DNA from: Nocardioides piscis
GTDB taxonomy: Bacteria; Actinomycetota; Actinomycetes; Propionibacteriales; Nocardioidaceae
DNA length: 64,000 nt
Assembly (NCBI RefSeq): GCF_011300215.1
Contig: NZ_CP049866.1
Span: forward strand, 1 to 64,000
Direction of reading: 5' to 3'
The notes beneath the pieces were generated by a model that was given only the letters and a program-made list of their open reading frames with translations, made no database searches and was not told the DNA's origin. This document shows positions 31,159-40,193 of this stretch, piece after piece. Within the stretch, counting starts at the first letter, position 1. Each line of letters opens with the position of its first letter. The translations under genes were made by a program, and so were the position numbers.

Positions 31159-31857
31159 TCAGGACGTGAGCAGACCGACGACCTTCTGCGCGGCCTCGGT
31201 GCTGGACGCCGGGTTCTGGCCGGTCACCAGCTTGTCGTCGACGACCACGAAAGGCGCCCATGCCTCCCCCGAGGAGAAGTTCGCGCCAGCCTCACGCAGA
31301 CGGGACTCCAGCAGCCAGGGCGCCTTGTCGGCGAGCCCGGCCTGCTCCTCCTCGGCGTCGGTGAAGGCGGTGAGGTTGCGCCCGGCGAACAGCCAGGAGC
31401 CGTCTGCGCGCTTGGCCGGCAGGAGACCGGCCGGGCCGTGACAGACCGACGAGACGACCTTGCCGCCGTCGAGCATCGCCACGAGGATGCGGCCGAGGTC
31501 GTCGTCGACGGCGAGGTCCTCCATCGGGCCGTGCCCTCCGGGCACGAAGACGGCGTCGTAGGAGCCGAGGTCGACATCGGCGAGCACCAGCGTCGACTCG
31601 AGCCGGTCCGCGAGCTCGTCGAGGGCCTTGCGCTGCTTGGCCGACTCCTCCTCGCCGATGGTGTCCGGGGCGAGGCTGCCCTCGTCCACCACGGGCGTCT
31701 TGCCGTCCGGGCTTGCGAGGTCGACGTCGATCCCGGCCTCGGAGAACACCTGCAGCGGGGACAGCACCTCCTCGGCCCAGAACCCCGTCGGGTGCTTGCT
31801 CCCGTCGGTGAGGGTCCAGTGGTCGGAGGCGGTCAGGACGAACAGGATCTTCGGCAC
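31159..31857 (-). CDS. DJ-1/PfpI family protein (Hsp31-like)
   Basis: A 232-residue class-I glutamine-amidotransferase-fold protein. The nucleophile elbow is SSVCHGPAGLLP, with the Cys of the DJ-1/Hsp31 type followed by His, and Glu in the upstream SPLQVFSEAGIDV region. The extended N-terminal part (HWTLTDGSKHPTGFWAEEVL) is the glyoxalase III/Hsp31-type signature, suggesting methylglyoxal or stress defence. It starts at ATG 31857 and is followed upstream by the tmRNA gene; the intervening hairpin isolates the two. Catalytic activity is inferred only. Confidence 0.88.
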   Translation of the reverse strand: MPKILFVLTASDHWTLTDGSKHPTGFWAEEVLSPLQVFSEAGIDVDLASPDGKTPVVDEGSLAPDTIGEEESAKQRKALDELADRLESTLVLADVDLGSYDAVFVPGGHGPMEDLAVDDDLGRILVAMLDGGKVVSSVCHGPAGLLPAKRADGSWLFAGRNLTAFTDAEEEQAGLADKAPWLLESRLREAGANFSSGEAWAPFVVVDDKLVTGQNPASSTEAAQKVVGLLTS

Positions 31858-31961
31858 GTGAGTACTCCTCGAGTCAGGGTCGTCGACGCCGTACGGCGCC
31901 GCTTCTCGACGCTACCCATGAGGTGGTCGGCTCGCTCGCCGCACGCTGTGCCGAGAGAGCA

Positions 31962-31997
31962 CGAGAGCCGCTCCGACTGGTGTCGGAGCGGCTCTCG
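31962..31997 (-). terminator. Perfect 16-bp hairpin downstream of tmRNA
   Basis: CGAGAGCCGCTCCGAC pairs with its exact complement around a TGGT loop, nineteen bases past the tmRNA 3' end. It lacks a T-run, as usual in high-GC genomes. Confidence 0.85.
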
Positions 31998-32015
31998 GTC
32001 AAGAGGGCTTCTCTG

Positions 32016-32381
32016 TGGAGCTGGCGGGAATCGAACCCGCGTCCTCGAGCGTCGAACCAGGTCTTCTCCGGGTGCAGTCAGTGATGTCGTCTTCTCAGTC
32101 CCGGCGCTCGCACTGACACGTCGCCGACAGACTCAGTCAGGAAAAAGTCCCGATCACCCCTCCTGACGGAGGTGACCAGCTAGTCCTCTAGATGAGGCCT
32201 GGGTCCGGGACGAGGACGGGTGCCCGGTCAGACCCTTCGATCACTGCTCAGGCAGCGAGAGCGAAGTCGTTGCGATTGTTGTCGGCAACTATAGGTTTCC
32301 AGCGATCGTTAACGAGATGACGCTGGCTTCTCGACCCGCTTCCCCTGGAACTAACGTCCCAAGTCGAAACCGATCAGCCCC
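32016..32381 (-). ncRNA. ssrA: Transfer-messenger RNA
   Basis: tmRNA rescues stalled ribosomes and tags their products. The 5' GGGGCTGATC...GGTTTCGACTTGGGA and the 3' TGGAGCTGGCGGGAATCGAACCC (plus-strand view) form the alanyl tRNA-like domain, and 5' GGGGCTG pairs with 3' CAGCTCC. The CCA is not encoded. The tag reading frame at 32286-32248 encodes ADNNRNDFALAA followed by a stop, a normal actinobacterial tag ending. About 366 nt. Its partner smpB lies 1.6 kb upstream on the same strand. Confidence 0.96.
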
Positions 32382-32402
32382 TCTTGAGTTGTGATGGTCA
32401 GT

Positions 32403-33068
32403 CTACGGGTCAACACCGACAACCGTCGCCCGCATTCCCTCGACGCCACCGACAGGCCCGGCGGGCACGGGCAGGAACGGCGTCGTGAGCAGCCCCAGGA
32501 CGGTGCCGGCGACCGCCCCGGTGACCGCTCCGATGAGGAGTACGGCGCCGGTCGACCACCCGGCGTCGGGGGACGTCGCGCCGACGAAGACCACGACCAT
32601 GACGACCGGCCACGCCAGCGTGTTCGCAAGGATCCAACGCGCAGGACGGCGAGCGGCGCCGCGCAGCGCCCAGGCCTGGGCCGCACCCAGCAGCGGCCCC
32701 ATCGCGAGGCCGATGCCCGCGGCACCCAGGAGCACCAGCCACATCGCAGGCTCCGGGCCGGTCGGCTGGTCACGCGACAGCACGGAGGGGCTCGACGCCG
32801 CCGCCCAGCCGAGCCCCGCGACGACCACCGTGGCCACGAGATAACGCCTCGGGACGAGCGCCGGCAGCCGCCCGGCCAGGACGCGCGCCTGGCCCCACCC
32901 CAGTGCGACTCCCTCGACGAGACCACCGACGACGATCACTCCCAGGGCGACCACCAACGGCCACGACGGGCGCGAGTCGACCAGCCGCGCTGCTCCGGCC
33001 GAGGCCGTCATGCCGACGGTCTCGGCGCAGGCGCAGGCCACGATCCACGCGCGTCGGGAGGGGGCCAT
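32403..33068 (-). CDS. Hypothetical polytopic membrane protein
   Basis: I do not recognise a family. The protein of 221 residues has about five hydrophobic helices: PLVVALGVIVVGGLVEGVAL, VATVVVAGLGWAAA, WLVLLGAAGIGLAMGPLLG, LAWPVVMVVVFVGAT and GAVLLIGAVTGAVAGTVL, joined by Arg-rich loops. There are no catalytic motifs. It ends 22 bases before the tmRNA 5' end, so it shares that side with the ssrA promoter. It has an ATG start preceded by an unremarkable RBS. It may be a small transporter subunit or a structural membrane protein. Confidence 0.75.
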   Translation of the reverse strand: MAPSRRAWIVACACAETVGMTASAGAARLVDSRPSWPLVVALGVIVVGGLVEGVALGWGQARVLAGRLPALVPRRYLVATVVVAGLGWAAASSPSVLSRDQPTGPEPAMWLVLLGAAGIGLAMGPLLGAAQAWALRGAARRPARWILANTLAWPVVMVVVFVGATSPDAGWSTGAVLLIGAVTGAVAGTVLGLLTTPFLPVPAGPVGGVEGMRATVVGVDP

Positions 33069-33095
33069 GGCCCCATCAGAGCGCAGCCAGTCACC

Positions 33096-34004
33096 TCAGC
33101 TCAGGGTCGAAGGTCCCGGAGCCGGGGCCAGCAGGGCCGCACCGTTCTCCCAGCACACCGCGCGGAGCCACGCCTCCCCCAGGTCGAGTCGCTCGAGCGA
33201 CTCCAGCTGGTGGAGATAGGGATAGGGGATGTTGGGGAAGTCCGACCCGAGCAGCACACGGCCGGACAGTCCGAGGTCGCGCAGCCGCGGCAGCAGGTCG
33301 GCCGGGAAGACGCCACCAGTCTCGGAGAAGAAGTCGGTGAAGGCCATGGTTGTGTCCAGGTGGACACGCTCGTGGGTCTCGGCCAGCTCCAGGAAGTCGG
33401 CATATTCCGGCGCGCCCATGTGGGCGATCACCAGCTGGAGCCGCGGGTGCCGCGCGAGCAGCTCGGCGACCGGCCCGGGACCGGTGTGCTGCGCGGGGAC
33501 CGGCCCGCTGCCGGCGTGCAGGACCACCGGAGTGCCCGCCTCGGCGACCAGGCCCCAGACGTCGTCCAGCAAGGGGTCCAGAGGAGAGAAGTCGCCCACC
33601 TGCACGTGGATCTTGAACACCTCGACCTCGTCGAGCCGCGCGGCGACATACGTCGATGCCGACTCCTCGGGGAAGAAGGTGCCGCACACCAGGGCCTCCG
33701 GCACCGCCGCGGCGAACTGGGCCGACCAGTCGTTGAGCCAGTCGGCCATGTCGGGCTTGTGTGCATAGGCCAGCGCGGTGAAGCGGGCGATCCCGAAGGA
33801 CCGCAGCGTCTCGACCAGGACCTCGTCGGTGTCGCGGTAGTGCAGCGGCCACGCCCGCCCGATCAGCGGGCCGGCGGAGTCGAACTGTGCTCGGACCTTG
33901 GCCATCACCGACGGCGGCAGGAAGTGGGTGTGGATGTCGATCAGGCCGGGGAGCCCGAGGGCGGACCACCAGTCCCGGACCTGTGCGGCGGGGTCGGCGG
34001 CCAT
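33096..34004 (-). CDS. Amidohydrolase (aminocarboxymuconate-semialdehyde decarboxylase-like)
   Basis: A TIM-barrel metal-dependent hydrolase or decarboxylase of 302 residues. Metal ligands are visible: IDIHTHFLP near the N-terminus, His in VVLHAGSG, HMGAPEY and the terminal Asp in LLGSDFPNIPY. This pattern is PF04909, covering ACMSD and related enzymes. The substrate is unknown. The start ATG overlaps the smpB stop (TGATG), so it is coupled to smpB although it is functionally unrelated, an arrangement known in some actinomycetes. No pathway partners are nearby. Confidence 0.87.
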   Translation of the reverse strand: MAADPAAQVRDWWSALGLPGLIDIHTHFLPPSVMAKVRAQFDSAGPLIGRAWPLHYRDTDEVLVETLRSFGIARFTALAYAHKPDMADWLNDWSAQFAAAVPEALVCGTFFPEESASTYVAARLDEVEVFKIHVQVGDFSPLDPLLDDVWGLVAEAGTPVVLHAGSGPVPAQHTGPGPVAELLARHPRLQLVIAHMGAPEYADFLELAETHERVHLDTTMAFTDFFSETGGVFPADLLPRLRDLGLSGRVLLGSDFPNIPYPYLHQLESLERLDLGEAWLRAVCWENGAALLAPAPGPSTLS

Positions 34005-34501
34005 CAGTCGGTGTGGCCCTTGAGACGGCGCTGCACGGCCTGCTCCTTCTCGCGGTTGGCCTGGCGCTCGGCGAGGGAGTGCCGCTTGTCGTACTCCTTC
34101 TTGCCCTTGGCCAGTGCGATCTCGATCTTGGCGCGGCCGTCCTTGAAGTAGAGGGACAACGGCACGATCGTGTAGCCCTTGTCGCCGACCTTGCGCTCCA
34201 TCTTGGTGATCTCGGCGCGGTTGAGCAGCAGCTTGCGCTTGCGCCGGGCTGCGTGGTTGGTCCAGGTCCCCTGGGCGTATTCGGGGATGTGGACGTTGTG
34301 CAGCCACACCTCGTCGTTGTCGATGTCGATGAAGCCGTCGACCAGGCTCGCGCGCCCCTCGCGCAGCGACTTGACCTCGGTCCCCTGCAGCACCATCCCG
34401 GCCTCGAAGGTGTCCTCGATGTGGAAGTCGTGGCGCGCCTTCTTGTTCTGCGCGATCACCCGGTTGCGCTGGTCCACCTCGCGCTTGGTCTGCTTGGCCA
34501 T
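34004..34501 (-). CDS. smpB: SsrA-binding protein SmpB
   Basis: SmpB binds the tRNA-like part of tmRNA and delivers it to stalled ribosomes. The 165-residue protein contains [39 protein letters not shown], the OB-fold core [34 protein letters not shown], and the basic tail [14 protein letters not shown] that folds in the decoding centre. Length and residues are standard. Together with ssrA in this window the trans-translation system is complete. It is downstream of the M23 peptidase by 51 bases. Confidence 0.97.
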   Translation of the reverse strand: MAKQTKREVDQRNRVIAQNKKARHDFHIEDTFEAGMVLQGTEVKSLREGRASLVDGFIDIDNDEVWLHNVHIPEYAQGTWTNHAARRKRKLLLNRAEITKMERKVGDKGYTIVPLSLYFKDGRAKIEIALAKGKKEYDKRHSLAERQANREKEQAVQRRLKGHTD

Positions 34502-34552
34502 TGGGTCAGTCTCCCAGACCCCACAACCGGGATTTCCCCGGTGGCGGGGCGC

Positions 34553-35854
34553 TCAGAAGAAGCCGACCGGGTTCACGGCGCTGCCGTTGGCCATCACCGT
34601 GAAGTGCAGGTGGCACGCGGTGGACCAGCCGGTGTCACCGACATAGCCGATGACCTGGCCGCGGTTGACGAACGTGCCGGAGGCGACCGTGTAGGAGGAG
34701 GCGTGGTTGTAGATGGTCGCGACGCCGCGGCCCGCCAGCACCCCGTGGTCGACGATCAGCCGGTTGCCATAGACGGCGCTGTAGTAGCGCGAGACCACCC
34801 GTCCCGACTCGGCCGCGACGATCGTCTGGCCGCAGCCCCCACCGAAGTCCGTGCCGTCGTGCATGCCCCAGTAGCCATAGATCGGGTGGCGCCGATAGCC
34901 GAACGGCGAGGTCATCCCACCACCCACCGGCACCTGCAGCAGCCCGCCGGTCGGCCCGGCCGGGGCTGAGCGCTGGTTGCTCGCCGCCGCCTTCGCCCGC
35001 GCCCTGGCGAGAGCCCGTGCCGCACGCCGGCGGAGCATCTGCTCGATCCGGTTGGCGTCGCGCTGGGCCCGCTGGAGCTTGCGGAGGTCGTCGGCGCGGA
35101 CCCGGCTCGCCTCGGCCTGCGCGGAGGCACGCTCCCCGACCAGCCCTGCCACCGAGTCACGGGCCTCTTGGGCCTCGACCTCCAGAGCAGCCGTGACGGC
35201 GAGCTGGTCGGCCGCTGCAGCGCGCTTGACCGCCACGTCGTCGCGAGCGGCCTCGACCCTGGCCTCGTTGACCTCGAGGATCACCTCGGCCGCCTGGAGC
35301 CTGTCGTAGTCGCGGTCCTGGCTGTCGACGATCGCCTGGTTGACGTCGGCGCGGCGGCTGAGGTCGGACGCCGACGCCGACTCCATCAGCGAGGCGAAGG
35401 CCATCAGATCGGGGTCACCTTGGGCATAGAGCCGCTTGATGGTGGCCCCCACGACGTCGCGCTGGGCTGCGACGTCGGCCCGCCCGGCCTCCAGCTCGGC
35501 CTGGGCCTGGTCCAGGGTCGCCTCGGCTGTGGCCAGGGCGGCTGCCATCGCGGCGTCGCGCTCCTCGGCCACGGCGAGCTTGCCGCGGGCGGTTGCCAGC
35601 GCCGTACGCGCGTCGGAGAGCTGTGCCCTCGCCGCCGTCAGCCGGGCGCTCGCGGTCCGCAGGGCCTTGCTCGACTCCTCCACGTCGTCGTGGGCGCGGT
35701 CGACCTTCTTCTCCACCCGCTTCTGCCGGTCCTTGAGGTCGTCGGCAACGGCGGGCTGTGAGGTCAGGGGGACGATGGCGGTGCCCAGGGCAACGACAGC
35801 GGCAACACAAGCTGTTGCCATGCGGCTGCGGGCGGTACGGGGGAAGGAACGCAC
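34553..35854 (-). CDS. Secreted M23 peptidase with coiled coil (EnvC/RipC-like), FtsEX partner
   Basis: A signal peptide (MATACVAAVVALGTAI) is followed by about 250 residues of coiled coil (heptads with many Ala, Arg and Glu) and a C-terminal LytM domain: GTDFGGGCG and CHLHFTVMANG hold the zinc ligands. At 433 residues it resembles EnvC or mycobacterial RipC-type regulators of septal hydrolysis, which are recruited by FtsX. Whether the LytM domain is itself catalytic or only an activator is uncertain; the His/Asp pattern HDGTDFGGG and HLHF is retained. It follows ftsX directly in the operon. Confidence 0.9.
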   Translation of the reverse strand: MRSFPRTARSRMATACVAAVVALGTAIVPLTSQPAVADDLKDRQKRVEKKVDRAHDDVEESSKALRTASARLTAARAQLSDARTALATARGKLAVAEERDAAMAAALATAEATLDQAQAELEAGRADVAAQRDVVGATIKRLYAQGDPDLMAFASLMESASASDLSRRADVNQAIVDSQDRDYDRLQAAEVILEVNEARVEAARDDVAVKRAAAADQLAVTAALEVEAQEARDSVAGLVGERASAQAEASRVRADDLRKLQRAQRDANRIEQMLRRRAARALARARAKAAASNQRSAPAGPTGGLLQVPVGGGMTSPFGYRRHPIYGYWGMHDGTDFGGGCGQTIVAAESGRVVSRYYSAVYGNRLIVDHGVLAGRGVATIYNHASSYTVASGTFVNRGQVIGYVGDTGWSTACHLHFTVMANGSAVNPVGFF

Positions 35855-35910
35855 CGGGAAGCCTTACTGGTGTTCGGGGAAGGGAACGCGACGAAGGTAA
35901 CCCGCGAAGA

Positions 35911-36822
35911 TCAGACTTTGAGGTATTTGCGCGTCAGCACGAGTGTCGGAAGCACGGTGAGCAGCGGACCGAGCACCGCGACGATCGCCACGGCGACCGC
36001 GTAGTGCTCCATCCCGATCCACGGGATGAACTGCAGCGTGTCCTGTCCGCGCTTCTCGATCCCGAAATACATGAACGCCGCGAGGGCGCCGGTCGCGAGG
36101 AGCACACCGAGGACTGCGGTGACGAGCGCCTCGAGCAGGAACGGCAGCGCGATGTAGAGGGTCGAGGCGCCGACCAGCCGCATGATGCCGATCTCCTTGC
36201 GCCGGGCGAAGGCCGCGAGCCGGATCGTGTTGGCGACGAGGAGCAGGGCAGCGAGGACCAGGAACGCCGCGGTTGCGACCGAGACCCACAGGAGCATGTT
36301 GATGGAGCCGATGATCGGCTCGATGTAGCGGCGCATGTCGCGCACGCCGGCGACCCCGTCGAGGCCACGGACCGCGCTGACGATGCCCTGGAACTCCTCG
36401 GGGTCCTCGAGCTCCACCCACAGGGACTGGGGCATGTCGTCGACGGTCAGGACCGCGTTCTCACCCTCGAACTTCTCGGCGCCATAGAGCTCCTTGACCT
36501 TCTCGAAGGCCTCCTCCTTGGTCTCCAGGTCCCAGCCGGCAGCCTCGGGGTTGTCGTCGATGACCGTGGTGACCGCATCGCGCTGGGCCTCGGTCACCTC
36601 GCCCGTGCAGGCGGGGTTGCTGTCCTCGGCCGTGCACAGGGCGACCTGGATCTGGAGCTGGCTGCCCCAGTGGGCCGCGGCCCGGTCGGCCTGGAGGTGG
36701 AAGAGCACGCCGAGGCCAACCAGGGTCAGCGAGACGAACAGCGTCAGGATCACCGCCAGGTGCATCGAGGCGTTGCGGCGCAGGCCCTGGCCGAGCTCGG
36801 AGAAGACGTAGCGAAGCTGCAT
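35911..36822 (-). CDS. ftsX: Cell division protein FtsX
   Basis: FtsX is the membrane part of an ABC-like complex that activates septal cell-wall hydrolases. The 303-residue protein has one N-terminal TM helix (MHLAVILTLFVSLTLVGLGV), a large extracellular loop with the paired cysteines ALCTAEDSNPACTGEV, then three TM helices (LLWVSVATAAFLVLAALLL and downstream). The extracellular Cys pair marks actinobacterial FtsX. It lies between ftsE and the coiled-coil M23 protein, the expected ligand. Confidence 0.95.
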   Translation of the reverse strand: MQLRYVFSELGQGLRRNASMHLAVILTLFVSLTLVGLGVLFHLQADRAAAHWGSQLQIQVALCTAEDSNPACTGEVTEAQRDAVTTVIDDNPEAAGWDLETKEEAFEKVKELYGAEKFEGENAVLTVDDMPQSLWVELEDPEEFQGIVSAVRGLDGVAGVRDMRRYIEPIIGSINMLLWVSVATAAFLVLAALLLVANTIRLAAFARRKEIGIMRLVGASTLYIALPFLLEALVTAVLGVLLATGALAAFMYFGIEKRGQDTLQFIPWIGMEHYAVAVAIVAVLGPLLTVLPTLVLTRKYLKV

Positions 36823-36857
36823 GTCGTGGTGTCAGTCCTTCGAAGTCGTGAGGGGCG

Positions 36858-37547
36858 TCAGTTGGAGGCGCCGTAGACGCCCTGGGCCTGGTCGCGCACG
36901 ACGCGACCGTGCTCGAGCTCGATGACCCGCTTGCGCATCTGGTCGACGATGCCCGCGTCGTGGGTCGCCATCACCACGGTCGTGCCGGTGCGGTTGATCC
37001 GGTCGAGCAGCTTCATGATCCCCACCGACGTGGTCGGGTCGAGGTTTCCGGTCGGCTCGTCGGCGATCAGGATCTTGGGCCGGTTGACGAACGCCCGCGC
37101 GATCGCGACGCGCTGCTGCTCGCCGCCGGAGAGCTCGTCGGGGAGCCGGTCGCCCTTGCCGGTCAGCCCGACCAGCTCCAGCGTCTCGGGCACGAGCTTG
37201 TCGATGTCGCTGCGCGAGCGGCCGATCACTTGGAGCGCGAAGGCGACGTTCTCCGAGACGCTCTTGTTGCCGAGGAGCCGGAAGTCCTGGAACACGGTCC
37301 CGATCTCGCGCCGCAGCCGCGGCACCTTCCAGCTCGCCAGCCGGTTGATCTCCTTGCCGGCGACATAGACCCGGCCGGACGTGGGGCGGTATTCCCGCAG
37401 CACCAGCCGCAGGAAGGTCGACTTCCCCGATCCGGAGGAGCCGACCAGGAAGACGAACTCGCCCTTGTCGACGTCGACCGAGACCTGGTCGAGGGCCGCG
37501 TGGGCGTGGCCGGGGTAGGTCTTGGTGACCTTCTCGAAGCGAATCAC
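36858..37547 (-). CDS. ftsE: Cell division ATP-binding protein FtsE
   Basis: FtsE is the cytoplasmic ATPase of FtsEX. Motifs are GSSGSGKST (Walker A), [14 protein letters not shown] (signature) and [12 protein letters not shown] (Walker B). I chose the GTG at 37547 ([13 protein letters not shown]), giving 229 residues, the normal length; the longer reading begins upstream in noncoding sequence. It precedes ftsX by 35 bases in the same direction. It also resembles LolD-type ATPases, but neighbourhood settles the identity. Confidence 0.96.
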   Translation of the reverse strand: MIRFEKVTKTYPGHAHAALDQVSVDVDKGEFVFLVGSSGSGKSTFLRLVLREYRPTSGRVYVAGKEINRLASWKVPRLRREIGTVFQDFRLLGNKSVSENVAFALQVIGRSRSDIDKLVPETLELVGLTGKGDRLPDELSGGEQQRVAIARAFVNRPKILIADEPTGNLDPTTSVGIMKLLDRINRTGTTVVMATHDAGIVDQMRKRVIELEHGRVVRDQAQGVYGASN

Positions 37548-37608
37548 GGCCTTGAGGCTACGTGGTGGACCCACCCCGTCCTGGCATCGCGGCCCCTACG
37601 CTGGCGTC

Positions 37609-38253
37609 GTGCTGATCACTCTCCGCAGGCCCTCGCGCCCACCCTCCCGGTCCTGGGTGGCCGTCGGCGTGGCCTGCCTGGTCGTGCTGACCGGCTGCTC
37701 GCAGGACGAGCCGGCGCCGAGCCCCGAGGCCGAGACGACGACCATCACCCCCACTCCGACACCGCTGAGCGACTACGCCACCGACGACCTCGCCCTGGCC
37801 CGGGCCGACTTCTGTGACCGGGTGGGCCAGGAGTCGCTCGTGGACGCCCTGGGCCGGGAGCCCAGCGACGCCATCTCCTGGGGACCGGGCGACCAGCTGC
37901 CGGGGACCGAGGAGGTCAGCAACGAGTTCGGCTGCGCGTGGACGGCCAGCACGGTGACGACCGGTCCGGCTGACGCCCGGGCCTGGATCTTCGCTCCCCC
38001 GATCACTGCTGAACGGGCCGAGGACTTCGCCTCCGAGATGGTCGGGACGAAGTGTCGCCGCCTCGAGTCGGCGCCCGAGCTCGGCGCTCCGGGCGTTGCC
38101 CAGACCTGCACCCTCAACACCGGGGCGGCGCTGACCGGTTTCTATGGTCTCGTCGGCGACGCGTGGGTCGGCTGCGAGGTCCACGGCACCGACGAGGTGT
38201 CCCGCGTGGGTGAGTGGTGCGTCGCCGTACTCGAGGCGATGCGGCCGGCCTGA
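37609..38253 (+). CDS. Lipoprotein, DUF3558-like
   Basis: This is a 214-residue secreted lipoprotein. After a GTG start, the signal CLVVLTGCSQ gives a lipobox with Cys as the modified residue, followed by a Pro/Thr-rich linker (PTPTPLSDYATDDL). The rest has DUF3558-type features: several Cys (FCDRV, FGCAW, TKCRRL, QTCTL, VGCEV, EWCVAV). Function is unknown; such proteins stand on the outer face of the membrane in actinobacteria. It diverges from ftsE with about 60 bases between starts. It ends just before the 22-bp repeat array. Confidence 0.78.
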   Translation: MLITLRRPSRPPSRSWVAVGVACLVVLTGCSQDEPAPSPEAETTTITPTPTPLSDYATDDLALARADFCDRVGQESLVDALGREPSDAISWGPGDQLPGTEEVSNEFGCAWTASTVTTGPADARAWIFAPPITAERAEDFASEMVGTKCRRLESAPELGAPGVAQTCTLNTGAALTGFYGLVGDAWVGCEVHGTDEVSRVGEWCVAVLEAMRPA

Positions 38254-38269
38254 GCCCGCTCGACCCGCC

Positions 38270-38425
38270 CAGTCGGCGCACACCAACCGACCAGTCGGCG
38301 CACAACACCCGCCCAGTCGGCGCACAACACCCGCCCATGACTCCACGCCGACTCGGCCTGCATTTCACGCCGACTCGGCTTGTACTCAGCGCCCACTCGG
38401 CCTGCACTCCACGCCGACTCGGCCT
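38270..38425. repeat. Seven-unit 22-bp repeat array with internal orientation switch
   Basis: CAGTCGGCGCAC recurs at 38270, 38292 and 38314; after about 30 bases its complementary core CGCCGACTCGG recurs at 38346, 38368, 38390 (variant CGCCCACTCGG) and 38412. The period is 22 bp throughout and the two orientations can pair with each other as long hairpins. The array fills the gap between the convergent lipoprotein and prfB genes, so a bidirectional terminator is plausible. Confidence 0.8.
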
Positions 38426-38435
38426 GGACGTGCGG

Positions 38436-39557
38436 TCAGGCGTCGGCCTCGGCCTTGTCACTGCCCCGCCGCCAGCGGATGCCGGCCTCGAGGAAGCCGT
38501 CGAGGTCGCCGTCGAAGACCGCCTGCGGGTTGCCGGACTCGTAGGAGGTCCGCAGGTCCTTGACGATCTGGTAGGGGTTGAGGACGTAGTTGCGCATCTG
38601 GTCGCCCCACGATGCTTGTACGTCGCCGCGCATCCCGTCGAGGTGAGCCTTCTCCTCGGCCTTCTTGAGCGCGAGCAGCTTCGCCTTGAGCACGACCATG
38701 GCCGAGGCCTTGTTCTGCAGCTGGCTCTTCTCGTTCTGGCACTGCACCACGGTGCCGGTGGGGATGTGCGTGAGCCGCACGGCGGAGTCGGTGGTGTTGA
38801 CCGACTGACCACCCGGACCACCGGAGCGGTAGACGTCGACCTTGATGTCCTCGTCGTTGATCTCGATCTCGTCGGTCTGCTCGAGCACGGGCACGACCTC
38901 GACGGCGGCGAACGACGTCTGGCGGCGCCCCTGGTTGTCGAAGGGGCTGATCCGCACCAGGCGGTGGGTGCCGGCCTCGACGGACAGGGTGCCGTAGGCG
39001 TAGGGCGCGTGGATCGCGAAGGTTGCCGACTTCAGGCCGGCCTCTTCGGCATACGAGGTCTCGAAGACCTCGACCGGATAGTTGTGCTGCTCGGCCCAGC
39101 GGATGTACATCCGCATCAGGGTCTCGGCGAAGTCGGCCGCGTCGACGCCACCGGCCCCCGAACGGATGCTGACCAAGGCTTCGCGGGCGTCGTACTCGCC
39201 GTTGAGGAGCGTGCGGATCTCGAGCGACTCGACGCTCTTCTTGATCCGGGTGAGCTCCTTCTCCGACTCGGCGAGCGTGTCCGCGTCGCCCTCCTCCGTC
39301 GCCATCTCGACCATCAGTCCCAGGTCCTCGATGCGGTCGTCGAGTCCGGTGAACTTGTCGAGCTCGCCCTGGAGCATCGACAGGCGGCCGGTGACGCGGG
39401 TGGCGTTGTCCTGGTCGTCCCACAGATCGGGGGCGGCGACCTGCTCGCTGAGGTCGGCGATCTCGCGACGCATCTCATCCAGGTCGAGGACCTGGCCGAT
39501 GGTGCTCATGGTCGCCTTGAGCTGCTTGATCTCTTGGTCGAAGTCGGTGGCTGCCAC
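38436..39557 (-). CDS. prfB: Peptide chain release factor 2
   Basis: RF2 reads UAA and UGA stop codons. The GGQ motif is seen in [19 protein letters not shown], the stop-codon-reading SPF-type motif in [14 protein letters not shown], and the coiled N-terminus in [15 protein letters not shown]. At about 373 residues the length is normal. Unlike the E. coli gene there is no programmed frameshift: the frame is continuous from the GTG at 39557. A TTG or CTG a few codons upstream cannot be excluded. It is transcribed away from the Tad operon and separated by a hairpin. Confidence 0.96.
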   Translation of the reverse strand: MAATDFDQEIKQLKATMSTIGQVLDLDEMRREIADLSEQVAAPDLWDDQDNATRVTGRLSMLQGELDKFTGLDDRIEDLGLMVEMATEEGDADTLAESEKELTRIKKSVESLEIRTLLNGEYDAREALVSIRSGAGGVDAADFAETLMRMYIRWAEQHNYPVEVFETSYAEEAGLKSATFAIHAPYAYGTLSVEAGTHRLVRISPFDNQGRRQTSFAAVEVVPVLEQTDEIEINDEDIKVDVYRSGGPGGQSVNTTDSAVRLTHIPTGTVVQCQNEKSQLQNKASAMVVLKAKLLALKKAEEKAHLDGMRGDVQASWGDQMRNYVLNPYQIVKDLRTSYESGNPQAVFDGDLDGFLEAGIRWRRGSDKAEADA

Positions 39558-39604
39558 AAGGGGCAACACTACGGCCCGGTGCCGCGGGGCGTCGATTCAC
39601 CTCA

Positions 39605-39639
39605 ACCGCCCGGAGCCAGCTGGTGTGGCTCCGGGCGGT
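39605..39639 (-). terminator. Terminator of the Tad pilus operon
   Basis: A perfect 14-bp stem ACCGCCCGGAGCCA/TGGCTCCGGGCGGT closes on GCTGGTG, between the last Tad gene (stop at 39750) and prfB. It follows the operon by about 110 bases; a second G/C hairpin near 39645 adds to it. Confidence 0.8.
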
Positions 39640-39749
39640 CGGTGCGTCGGGGGTCCAACCCGACGCGTGCGCTCCCGGACTGGGAAGAGGGGAGCACACT
39701 TGTCTGTGGAGATGCGCCAACCGCGGACTTGGTTGTCGGTCTGAGGAGA

Positions 39750-40193
39750 TCAGGGCGTCACGACGGTGACCGCGGCCGTGCTGCTGGCGGCCACGACGGG
39801 CTTCATGGGACTCCCGGGCAGGTGCAGCGGCAGGTCGACAGGCGCGCTGAGGGTGACAGTGACGGAACGGTCGAGGGTGTTGACCCGCGCGTCGACCTCG
39901 AGCCCGGGATAGGTGCGGTGGGCACCGACGGACGCGAGGTAGGCGACGACCACCTTCTTGACGGCTCCGGGCTCCTGCAGCAACCGCTCCTGATCGAGCC
40001 CGGCGTCGGCATACACGCCGGCGGCACCGAGGTCGGCGCTGCGCAGGGCGGCACCGTCGGCGAGGGTGTTGAGGCTCTGGCGCTGGAGATAGGCGCTGGA
40101 GGCGTTGATGACCACGGCGACCCCCATCAGGAGCACCGTCGCGAGCCCGAGGATCAGCGGGATGGTCGATCCGCACTCGTCGCGCCGGCTCAC
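39750..40193 (-). CDS. Tad locus membrane protein, TadE/TadG-like (Rv3655c-type)
   Basis: A 147-residue protein with one N-terminal TM helix (STIPLILGLATVLLMGVAVV) after a short charged segment ECGS, resembling TadE/TadG minor pilins or the helicase-secretion-neighbourhood proteins of actinobacteria (Rv3655c/Rv3657c group). The extracytoplasmic part has no cysteine and a Val/Ala-rich C-terminus. It overlaps the upstream TadE gene by four bases (stop at 40190), indicating one operon. Its likely role is in pilus assembly or anchoring in the cell envelope. Confidence 0.8.
   Translation of the reverse strand: MSRRDECGSTIPLILGLATVLLMGVAVVINASSAYLQRQSLNTLADGAALRSADLGAAGVYADAGLDQERLLQEPGAVKKVVVAYLASVGAHRTYPGLEVDARVNTLDRSVTVTLSAPVDLPLHLPGSPMKPVVAASSTAAVTVVTP

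Noticed and set aside
39400..39569. Programmed +1 frameshift in prfB
   Set aside because: The RF2 frame is continuous from the start and has no internal TGA as in E. coli.
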